From Acrocarpospora corrugata (lineage in GTDB: Bacteria; Actinomycetota; Actinomycetes; Streptosporangiales; Streptosporangiaceae), in NCBI RefSeq assembly GCF_009687845.1, contig NZ_BLAD01000077.1, positions 30,699-73,679 of the forward strand: DNA of 42,981 nucleotides. Direction: 5' to 3'. Positions 16,148-22,659 of this stretch are shown here, piece by piece. A program made the translations under genes and the position numbers. How positions within the stretch are numbered: the stretch's first letter is position 1; each line of letters starts with the position of its first letter. The notes below the pieces were generated by a model. The model worked only from the letters and a program-made list of their open reading frames with translations, did no database searches and was not told the DNA's origin.

Positions 16148-16608
16148 ATCCCAGGATCGCGGTGCCGGCCATCGCCGGCTGGCTCTTCGCGGACCTGCTG
16201 CTGGCGTTCTCGATCGTGGTGCTCGGCACCCAGGAGCCGCCGCCGCTTCCCGTGGTCGAGCCGACCGTCTCCCCGTCACTCAATCCGAAACCGACGCGGC
16301 TGGCACTGGAGCGTCGCTACATCAAGGTCTCACTCAGAGTCGATCCGAGAAAGGGCTCACGTTCGGCGATTGGGGCGCTGAGACGGGCCATCAAATCTCA
16401 TCCCGAACTCAAGGACCGCACGGCCGGAATCGTCCTGACGTTCGGCGCCGTGGTCAGCGGGGGCGAGGACTTCGCCAAGTCGGTCAACAAACTGCTCCCC
16501 AGAGTCGACCGCGAACTGTTCCGCGATGTCGCCACCCGCGATTTCCAGCTCATCGGCGGAACCGATGGCGCGGTGGAGCTGCAGATCTATCTCTTCTTCA
16601 ACAAATAA
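16144..16608 (+). CDS. Small TM protein with intramembrane Asp, operon gene 2
   Basis: A 154-residue protein with one N-terminal TM helix (about residues 8-28) in which GWLFADLLLAF places an Asp at residue 17. This recalls the proton-path Asp of MotB, ExbD and ZorB-like stator subunits. A Pro-rich linker (31-55) leads to a compact domain of about 100 residues outside the membrane. That domain is the size of an OmpA-like peptidoglycan-binding fold but lacks obvious OmpA motifs. GTG 16144 overlaps the stop of gene 1 (GTGA). Family unassigned; the stator-like reading is inference. Confidence 0.65.
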   Translation: MNPRIAVPAIAGWLFADLLLAFSIVVLGTQEPPPLPVVEPTVSPSLNPKPTRLALERRYIKVSLRVDPRKGSRSAIGALRRAIKSHPELKDRTAGIVLTFGAVVSGGEDFAKSVNKLLPRVDRELFRDVATRDFQLIGGTDGAVELQIYLFFNK

Positions 16609-16625
16609 GCCCTGGAGGCATGTCA

Positions 16626-17298
16626 ATGAGCCAGCAGGTCCTGCCTTTCTATCTCGTGTGCGACGAGTCCTCGTCCATGAACGGGGCCCCGATCGACGCG
16701 ATCAACAAGTCGTTGCCCGAACTCCATCAGGAGATCGGGGGCAACCCGGTGGTCGCGGACAAGACCCGCTTCGCGCTGATCAGCTTCAACCACCAGGCCC
16801 AGGTGCTGCTGCCGCTCTCGGATCTGAGCAACGTCTCCTCCGTACCCGGACTGAACGCTTCTGGTGGCACGAACTACAAGGAGGCGTTCGACCTGGTCCG
16901 CGACACGATCACGCAGGATGTGGCGAAGCTGAAGGCCGACGGCCACCAGGTTCTCCGGCCCGCGGTGTTCTTCCTGACCGACGGCCACCCCAATGACAAT
17001 GCCGAATGGCCGGCCGCCTACCAGCGGCTGACCGACCCCGGCTGGGGTCCGCGCCCCAACATCCTCGCTTTTGGATTCGGGCAGGGCGGACACCACGATC
17101 ATTCAGCAGGTGGCCACGGTGCGCGGATTCGTCGCCGATGGCTCGCTCAGCCCGGCGAAGGCGCTGCAGGAGTTCGCCCAGTCCCTGATCAGGTCCATCG
17201 TCAACTCCGGGACCTCGGCCAACGCCACGGGCGCCATGAGTCTCGCGATGCCCGACACGGTCCCCGGTTTCACCACCATCCCCGCCGATGTCATATGA
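16626..17298 (+). CDS. vWA protein, TerY-like, with a 1-nt frameshift
   Basis: A vWA-domain protein of about 223 residues after correction, matching TerY-like proteins. Visible motifs: the metal-site DESSS at residues 13-17, GGTNYKEA, and FFLTDGHPND. ATG 16626 has GGAGG 7 nt upstream. At 17085 one extra G shifts the frame after AFGFGQ. The natural continuation, ADTTIIQQVATVRGF, is in the next frame and ends at TGA 17296-17298, which overlaps the phosphatase ATG as ATGA. Uncorrected, the first frame stays open through nonsense sequence into the phosphatase, giving an artificial 536-residue fusion. The cause may be sequencing error, true mutation or programmed shifting. It is the vWA member of a vWA/PP2C/kinase triad. 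Confidence 0.85.
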
Positions 17299-18230
17299 AG
17301 TTCTCGAAGATGCAGGAGCCCGCTCCCGCGGTGGACTTCGTGCCGAAGAAAGAGGTTCCGGAGAGCCCCGAGTTCGCCGGCCCGGTGAACTACGGGAATC
17401 CGCACGTGAAAGCGGGGATCCCCCGTGGGCTTCCGGCGACCTGGAAAGGGGGTCAGGACACCGTCATCGACGGCGCCGACTTTCCCGGCCTGACCGTGCG
17501 GGGGGCGTCCATCCGCGGTGACGATCACCGTTACCAGAAGGAGGTCCGGCAGGACGCGATGGGGATGTGGACCCTCTCCGGTCCCGGAACCTCCGAGGTG
17601 CTGCTGGTCTGTGCCGCCGACGGCGTGGGGAGCCAGCCCTTCTCGCACCGAGGGTCGATGCTGGCGTGCCGGACTCTGCACGAGGAGATCGGGCAGCACA
17701 TCGAACCGATGCTCACCGAAGGCCAGGGGAGCGAGGCCGCCCAGAAGCTTTTCGAAAGCATCGCGCACCGGATGACCGTGCTGGCCCAGAACTGGGGCAT
17801 GGAGCCGAAGGCCCTCTCCACCACCCTGGTCGCCGCCCTCGTCGAACTGACGCCGCCCGGCGCGCCGCGCCGCTGCCTGGCGTTCGGGGTGGGCGACAGC
17901 GCCGCCCTGCTGCTCCGGGACGAGACCTTCACCGGCCTCTGGGACGACAGCCATGACACAGGGCCCATCTCGGACACGGCGACCGCCGCGCTGCCCACCC
18001 ATTTCTCCTCGGTGGCCAGTGCGGAAGTCCAGCTCGGCGCCGAGGACGTCCTGGTCGTGTGTACGGACGGCCTGGTGAATCCCATGCGCAACGAGGACGT
18101 GCGAGCCCAGATGTCCAGCTGGTGGCGGCGCGAAGCGGTGCCCGGCCTGCTGGAGTTCGCCTGGCAGCTCAGTTTCCGGGCCAAGTCCTTCGGCGACGAC
18201 CGGACGGCCGTCTGCGTCTGGGGCAGGTGA
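17295..18230 (+). CDS. PP2C-type Ser/Thr protein phosphatase
   Basis: A 311-residue protein. The N-terminal 75 residues are a polar, Pro-rich extension. The PP2C core follows: the RGDDHRYQKEVRQDA entry motif, the metal-binding ADGVGS, STTLVAALVE, GVGDSA, CTDGL and the final DDRTAV. The expected metal-binding Asp residues are visible, so activity is likely. ATG 17295 overlaps the vWA stop as ATGA, and its own stop overlaps the kinase start as GTGA, so vWA, phosphatase and kinase are translationally coupled. It likely reverses phosphorylation made by the neighbouring kinase. Confidence 0.88.
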   Translation: MKFSKMQEPAPAVDFVPKKEVPESPEFAGPVNYGNPHVKAGIPRGLPATWKGGQDTVIDGADFPGLTVRGASIRGDDHRYQKEVRQDAMGMWTLSGPGTSEVLLVCAADGVGSQPFSHRGSMLACRTLHEEIGQHIEPMLTEGQGSEAAQKLFESIAHRMTVLAQNWGMEPKALSTTLVAALVELTPPGAPRRCLAFGVGDSAALLLRDETFTGLWDDSHDTGPISDTATAALPTHFSSVASAEVQLGAEDVLVVCTDGLVNPMRNEDVRAQMSSWWRREAVPGLLEFAWQLSFRAKSFGDDRTAVCVWGR

Positions 18231-19186
18231 GCGCATTGGCATGGCCCGACGGATCGGACCTACCGGTGAGCTCGCTGTCTCTCGGGGCGAAATTGGGCGT
18301 CGGCGGACAAGGCGCGGTCCATGAACTGAAGAAGCACGGCGCGGGCTTCGTCTACAAGGAGTACCTCTCCCCGGCGGCGGTGAACGCGGCGGCGCTCGCC
18401 GATCTGGTGGCACTACCGGGACGGTTGCCGCCCAGCGAGCGGGAGCGGCTGCTACGGCAGGCCGCCTGGCCATTGGCCCGAGTAGTGGACGGCAGCGGCG
18501 TCAAAGGCTTCATCATGGCCCGGGTCCGGCCCCCCTTCATGGGCAAACAGGCGGCCGGACTCAAACTCCGTGAAGCGCAGTTCCTGATGTATCCACCCAA
18601 GCCGCTCTGGGAGAGCATCGTCCCGCTCGACGCGACCGGGCGGCTCGAAGTCGCCCGCCAGATCGCGTCCCTGTTCCAGCTCCTGCACGCCAAAAGCCTG
18701 GTCGTCGGCGACATCTCCATGAACAACCTGCTCTGGTCGGAGACCCCGGTCGGCATTTTCCTGCTCGACTGCGACGGCGTGCGTATTCAAGGCCGCCGAC
18801 CGGTCATGGTCCAACCGGCCACGCCGGACTGGGACGACCCCCGGCAACCGCCGACCGGACCCGATCAGGACACCGATCGCTACAAGCTCGCTCTCCTGAT
18901 CACCCGGATCCTGACCCGCTCGCCCGACATCCGGCCGGGCGATCCGCTGAGTTTCGTCCCCGGCCTCCCGGACCGGGTCATCGCGGAGGTCGCGAAGAGG
19001 TTCGCGGACGCCGCGTGCCCGTGCGGCACCCGCCCGGACGCGGGCCACTGGGCGATGGCGCTGAGCGACCGCGGGACGATCGACCTGCCGCCGCTCGGCC
19101 CGGTCCGCCGGCCGCCCAGCCTGCCGACGGCACCACTGGACCGTCCCGCTCAGCGCCCGATAATCCAGCTGAACCCGCCCAGCTGA
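18227..19186 (+). CDS. Protein kinase-like protein of the TerY-P type
   Basis: A 319-residue kinase-fold protein. LGVGGQGAV (about residues 20-28) is the Gly-rich loop and VYKEY supplies the ATP-binding Lys. VGDISMNNLLW is the catalytic loop with Asp and Asn, with the usual HRD His/Arg replaced. LLDCDGVRI is the metal-binding DFG equivalent, as in bacterial HhH-type kinases of vWA/PP2C/kinase triads. The C-terminal 90 residues are Pro-rich, with CPCGTRPDAGHW possibly a small metal-binding element. GTG 18227 overlaps the phosphatase stop (GTGA). Its stop faces that of the convergent gene inside TGAGCTCA. Confidence 0.82.
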   Translation: MSALAWPDGSDLPVSSLSLGAKLGVGGQGAVHELKKHGAGFVYKEYLSPAAVNAAALADLVALPGRLPPSERERLLRQAAWPLARVVDGSGVKGFIMARVRPPFMGKQAAGLKLREAQFLMYPPKPLWESIVPLDATGRLEVARQIASLFQLLHAKSLVVGDISMNNLLWSETPVGIFLLDCDGVRIQGRRPVMVQPATPDWDDPRQPPTGPDQDTDRYKLALLITRILTRSPDIRPGDPLSFVPGLPDRVIAEVAKRFADAACPCGTRPDAGHWAMALSDRGTIDLPPLGPVRRPPSLPTAPLDRPAQRPIIQLNPPS

Positions 19187-19188
19187 GC

Positions 19189-20130
19189 TCAGCCGCCCAG
19201 CGGGGCGAGGGCACGCAGTGTGCGGACTCCGCCGGGGTCGTGGTCGGTGCTCGCCGGGACCAGGGCCACCTCGTCCACGCCGGCGTTGGCGTATTCGGCC
19301 AGCCGGGACTCGATGGCAGCGCGGTCGCCGAGCAGGGCGACGGACTCGATGAGTTTGTCGGGGACGGCCGTGAGGAGTTCGCGGGGGTGGGGGCGGGTTC
19401 TGGCGTACTCGACGATGTCGCCGAAGCCCGCCTCGGCGAACATCTCGCCGTAGCCGGGGGCGGCGAGGTAGCCGACGACGGCGCGGCGGATCTGTTCGAT
19501 GGCGGACCGGTCGGGGTCGGCCGCGGCCGTCACCCAGGCGGCCACCCGGGTGGCGCCGGTGACGGCGCGGAGGTCGGCGACCAGGCGGGCGGCCGAGGCG
19601 GGGGTGATCAGGTTGAGGACCATGCGGTCGGCGCGGGACGCGATGCGGACGGCGGCGGGGCCGAAGGCGGCGACCGTCAGCTCCGAGTGGGGGGCCGGGA
19701 GGCGCAGGCGGTAGCCCTGGCTGCGCGGATGGTCGGATTTCACGCCGTCCAGGAGGGGGCGCAGCGCGTCGACGGCCTCGGACAGGGCTCTGGTGGAGCC
19801 GGCGTGGGGGCGGCCGTGCCAGCGTTCGACCACCACAGGGCTGGAGGTGCCCAGGGCGACCCCGACCGGGCGGCCGGTGAGGGCGGCGACCGAGGCCGCG
19901 CCCATGGCGATCATCATGGGGTCGCGGACGGCGACGGCCAGCGGGCCGATGGTCAAAGGGATCCTGGCGGTGGCCGCGCCGATGGCGGTGGCCAGGGCGA
20001 AGGCATCGTAGGTGGCCATCTCGCCGACCCACAGCCCGGGGTAACCGAGTTCGTCGGCGGCCCGCGCGGTCATCAGCGCCTCCTCGGGGGGCCGGTCCTG
20101 CCAGAGGCCGAGGGAGACGGTCAGCTTCAT
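19189..20130 (-). CDS. LLM-class F420/flavin-dependent oxidoreductase
   Basis: A 313-residue luciferase-like (TIM barrel) oxidoreductase starting MKLTVSLGLWQD. The GYPGLWVGEMATYDAF and IPLTIGPLAVAVRDP segments are typical of actinobacterial F420-dependent LLM proteins. Whether it uses F420 or FMN cannot be decided here. ATG 20130 overlaps the stop of the upstream carotenoid oxygenase gene as ATGA, so the two enzymes are co-translated and probably act on the same pathway. A longer frame to 20163 is less likely. Confidence 0.88.
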   Translation of the reverse strand: MKLTVSLGLWQDRPPEEALMTARAADELGYPGLWVGEMATYDAFALATAIGAATARIPLTIGPLAVAVRDPMMIAMGAASVAALTGRPVGVALGTSSPVVVERWHGRPHAGSTRALSEAVDALRPLLDGVKSDHPRSQGYRLRLPAPHSELTVAAFGPAAVRIASRADRMVLNLITPASAARLVADLRAVTGATRVAAWVTAAADPDRSAIEQIRRAVVGYLAAPGYGEMFAEAGFGDIVEYARTRPHPRELLTAVPDKLIESVALLGDRAAIESRLAEYANAGVDEVALVPASTDHDPGGVRTLRALAPLGG

Positions 20131-21569
20131 GGGGTCGTCCGGTACTGGTCGGCGCGGACCCACGTGGCGTGGAAGCCGAGCGGCACCCGCTGGGGCAGCA
20201 GGACCCTGGCGATCGGGCCCTTGGCGATGTCCGCCGCGTCCAGGATCTGGACCTCGGAGGAGCCTTCACGTTCGTCGGTGACGAAACTGACCAGGTAGCC
20301 GTCGTCCTCGCCGGTCGAGCCGTCGCGGGGGGCGAAGGGGGCCTCGCTGCCGTAACGGTGCTCGCCGTAGTAGTACTCCTGCTTGGCCCCGGTCACGTTG
20401 TCGTACTTGACCAGGCCGTCGAACAGGTTGGTGTCGGCGTCGGCGACGGAGACGTTGTAGGAGTAGCGGCTCTGGCGACCGGTTCTGCGGACGTCGATGC
20501 TGGGGAACTCGGTGTTGTGGTCGCCGTCCAGGTAACCTTCGCTGGTCCGGCCGGTGACCAGGTTGAAGCGGTACCGGTAGAGCCGGGCGTCCAGCTTCAG
20601 GTAGGAGATCATGCGGGCCAGCGGGCCGCCGTCGCCCTTGGGGGCCGGGCGGCTGACCCGGCAGACGTCCAGGATGATCTCCTCGCCGCTCTCCCACGAG
20701 TTGACCACGTGGTAGATGTAGCACGGCCGCGCGTCGAACCAGCGGATCTGGCCGGCCGCGCCGCGCCGGGGGATCACCCCGAACCGGGACGGCAATTCCC
20801 GGTTGAAGGTCAGCTTGTACCGGCCCTGCCGGGCGGCGTCCATGTCCTGGTAGAGCGGCAGGTCCATCAGGATCGAATAGTTCTCGGTGATGGACATGTC
20901 GTGCGGCAGCCGCGCGCCCGGGATCTCCAGCTCCACGCAGTGCTCCACCGCGCCGCCCGCGCCGACCACCCCATACCGCAGATACGGCCGGCGCGGCCCG
21001 TAGTCGAACCAGAACAGCTCCCCGGTCCGCTCGTCCACCTTCGGGTGCGCCATGAAGTCGCCGGTCAGCGTGTCGAGGAAGGTCTCCACCCCGAGCGTCT
21101 CCAGCGACAGCGGATCCAGCCGGTACGGCGACCCGCACAGATACCAGGTCGCCAGCACGTTGCCCCGGTGGTAGACCAGGTCGGTATTGGCGGAGTCCTT
21201 GAGGTTAAGCCCGCGGGTGTTCCCGAACGGATTGCCCTTGGGGTTCTCCATCACCCCGGTCCACAATGACCGGTCGGTCTCGGCCTGGAAGGCCTTGGTG
21301 CGCACATACCGGTTTCGATATCGAGCCCGGCCGTCCTCGAAGTGCATCGCGTGCACCATGCCGTCGCCGTCGAACCAGTGGTACCGCCCCCGCATGGGGA
21401 ACCGCGCGTTCGGGCCGTTGCGCAGGTAGACGCCGTTGAGGTCGGCCGGGATCGCCCCGATGACCTTGAGGTCAGCAGCGGTGACCTCGTCCTGGACCGG
21501 TGCGTACACGCCGAGGAGATACGGGTTCGGCTCGCCGGACTCGTCCATGATCACCATGGGTTGTGCCAT
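20127..21569 (-). CDS. Carotenoid oxygenase (RPE65/CCD family)
   Basis: A 480-residue non-haem iron dioxygenase of the carotenoid cleavage family. The four iron-binding His are recognisable in AHPKVD, LPHDMSI, IYHVVNSWE and GFHATW, and GVYLRNGPNA plus WFDGDGMVHAM are family N-terminal signatures. It may cleave carotenoids, apocarotenoids or stilbene-like alkenes. The ATG at 21569 has no Shine-Dalgarno; TTGACT and TAGTGT with an 18-nt spacer end about 7 nt before it, so a leaderless transcript is likely. It is divergent from the tandem-HxlR regulator, a likely controller. Confidence 0.93.
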   Translation of the reverse strand: MAQPMVIMDESGEPNPYLLGVYAPVQDEVTAADLKVIGAIPADLNGVYLRNGPNARFPMRGRYHWFDGDGMVHAMHFEDGRARYRNRYVRTKAFQAETDRSLWTGVMENPKGNPFGNTRGLNLKDSANTDLVYHRGNVLATWYLCGSPYRLDPLSLETLGVETFLDTLTGDFMAHPKVDERTGELFWFDYGPRRPYLRYGVVGAGGAVEHCVELEIPGARLPHDMSITENYSILMDLPLYQDMDAARQGRYKLTFNRELPSRFGVIPRRGAAGQIRWFDARPCYIYHVVNSWESGEEIILDVCRVSRPAPKGDGGPLARMISYLKLDARLYRYRFNLVTGRTSEGYLDGDHNTEFPSIDVRRTGRQSRYSYNVSVADADTNLFDGLVKYDNVTGAKQEYYYGEHRYGSEAPFAPRDGSTGEDDGYLVSFVTDEREGSSEVQILDAADIAKGPIARVLLPQRVPLGFHATWVRADQYRTTP

Positions 21570-21575
21570 GATAGG

Positions 21576-21606
21576 ACACTACGATAACAAAAGTCAGCTA
21601 GTCAAT
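21576..21606 (-). promoter_or_regulatory. Promoter of the carotenoid oxygenase operon, leaderless
   Basis: On the minus strand TTGACT and TAGTGT are separated by 18 nt, and the -10-like box ends about 6 nt before the ATG, which places transcription start at or next to the A of ATG. The region also holds a direct repeat AGTCA-GCT-AGTCA. It is much more AT-rich than its surroundings. Confidence 0.5.
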
Positions 21607-21614
21607 AAGCCTTT

Positions 21615-21626
21615 AGAGTGGACTCT
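21615..21626. promoter_or_regulatory. Palindrome AGAGT-GG-ACTCT, candidate HxlR operator
   Basis: A perfect 5-bp inverted repeat with a 2-bp centre, flanked by TTT on both sides, lies 33-44 nt upstream of the tandem-HxlR gene and close to the divergent oxygenase promoter. Autoregulation and control of the divergent operon by the adjacent regulator are inferred from position. Confidence 0.4.
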
Positions 21627-21658
21627 TTCCACCCGAGTTCAGAAAGACCGGAGTTCCC

Positions 21659-22579
21659 ATGCCGGGCGTACAGACCACGACCGCCGTAGCCGAGCGAACG
21701 ACACCGGTAGAACTCAGTGCGATCGGGCAGGCCCTGGCCATACTCGGTGATCGTTGGGTCCTGCTGATCCTGCAACGCGCCTTCCTGCTCCGGGTGCGCA
21801 CCTTCGCCGGCTGGCGGGACGAACTGGGTATCTCCGAGTCGGTGCTGGCCTCCCGGCTGAAGGAACTCCTGGCTCACGGGATCCTCACCACGGCCGCCTA
21901 CCGGAACGGCCGCACCCGCAACGAATACCGGCTCACCGACCGGGGGCTCGACCTGTGGTCGCTGCTGGTCGCCATCCACTCCTGGGAGCGGGACTGGACC
22001 GATCGGCCGCTGCCGCCGCTCGTGCACGACGTCTGCGGCCGGGACGTGCGGGCCTACCTGGCCTGCGGCGGCTGCCGGGAGGGTATGACAGCGCGCGACA
22101 CCCGGACCGTGCGGGGGCCGCTGGCCACCTTCGCCCGGGTCGGGCTGCCCCGGCAGCACCGCAGGACGATCGCCACCAGGACCGATTTCATCGGCTACTG
22201 CCCGGACTCGATGGAGATACTCGGCGACCGCTGGAGCACCAGCGTGCTGGCCGCCGCCTTCCTCGGCGCGCGCCGGTTCGGCGACTTCCAGACCGAGCTG
22301 GGCATCGCGCCCTCGGTGCTCACCGACCGGCTGCGCCGCTTCGTCGAACTGGGCGTCTTCCAGCTCGGCGGCGGCAACTACCGGCTCACCGAGCGCGGCC
22401 TGGCCTTCTTCAAGGTCTTCGCGTTCCTGGTCTCCTGGGCGCAGCGCGAGCTGCCCGCGCCGGCCGGTTCCGAGCTCACCATCACCCACCACTCGTGCGG
22501 CGCGGCCCTCACCCCGGTGCTGCTCTGCTCGGACTGCGGCGGCAAGCTGGAACGCCGCGAGGTCCACTTCATCACCTGA
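21659..22579 (+). CDS. Transcriptional regulator with two HxlR domains
   Basis: A 306-residue protein carrying two winged-helix HxlR domains in tandem. Domain 1 spans about residues 20-110 with LGDRWVLLILQRAF and ELGISESVLASRLKEL. Domain 2 spans about 180-270 with LGDRWSTSVLAAAF and ELGIAPSVLTDRLRRF. Each repeats the HxlR wing segment (NEYRLTDRGLDLW, GNYRLTERGLAFF). Single-domain HxlR proteins dimerise, so this chain could bind a full operator as a monomer. Two Cys-rich patches, ACGGCREGM and LLCSDCGGKL, follow the domains and might bind metal. It is divergent from the oxygenase/LLM operon. Confidence 0.9.
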   Translation: MPGVQTTTAVAERTTPVELSAIGQALAILGDRWVLLILQRAFLLRVRTFAGWRDELGISESVLASRLKELLAHGILTTAAYRNGRTRNEYRLTDRGLDLWSLLVAIHSWERDWTDRPLPPLVHDVCGRDVRAYLACGGCREGMTARDTRTVRGPLATFARVGLPRQHRRTIATRTDFIGYCPDSMEILGDRWSTSVLAAAFLGARRFGDFQTELGIAPSVLTDRLRRFVELGVFQLGGGNYRLTERGLAFFKVFAFLVSWAQRELPAPAGSELTITHHSCGAALTPVLLCSDCGGKLERREVHFIT

Positions 22580-22603
22580 TTTCGCCTTATAGGTCGGCAT
22601 ATG

Positions 22604-22632
22604 TTGACCGTGGGCGGTGGCTTTCGTAGGGT
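22604..22632 (+). promoter_or_regulatory. Sigma-70-type promoter of the acyl-CoA synthetase gene
   Basis: TTGACC (22604-22609), a 17-nt spacer and TAGGGT (22627-22632) match the vegetative actinobacterial consensus. Expected transcription start is near 22640, giving a short leader with GGGAG (22650-22654) before ATG 22660. Confidence 0.65.
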
Positions 22633-22659
22633 CGCGGGAAATCGAGCGCGGGAGTCGCG

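Noticed and set aside
15068-16608. ZorA/ZorB pair of a Zorya defence system
   Set aside because: Gene 1 has one TM and not a multi-TM MotA-like channel, gene 2 lacks clear OmpA motifs, and no ZorC, ZorD or ZorE gene is present. Only the Asp-in-TM layout is similar.
16620-18230. A single 536-residue vWA-PP2C fusion gene
   Set aside because: The middle 70 residues are compositionally nonsensical, while another frame carries a good vWA C-terminus with an ATGA-coupled stop. I treat it as two genes with a frameshift.
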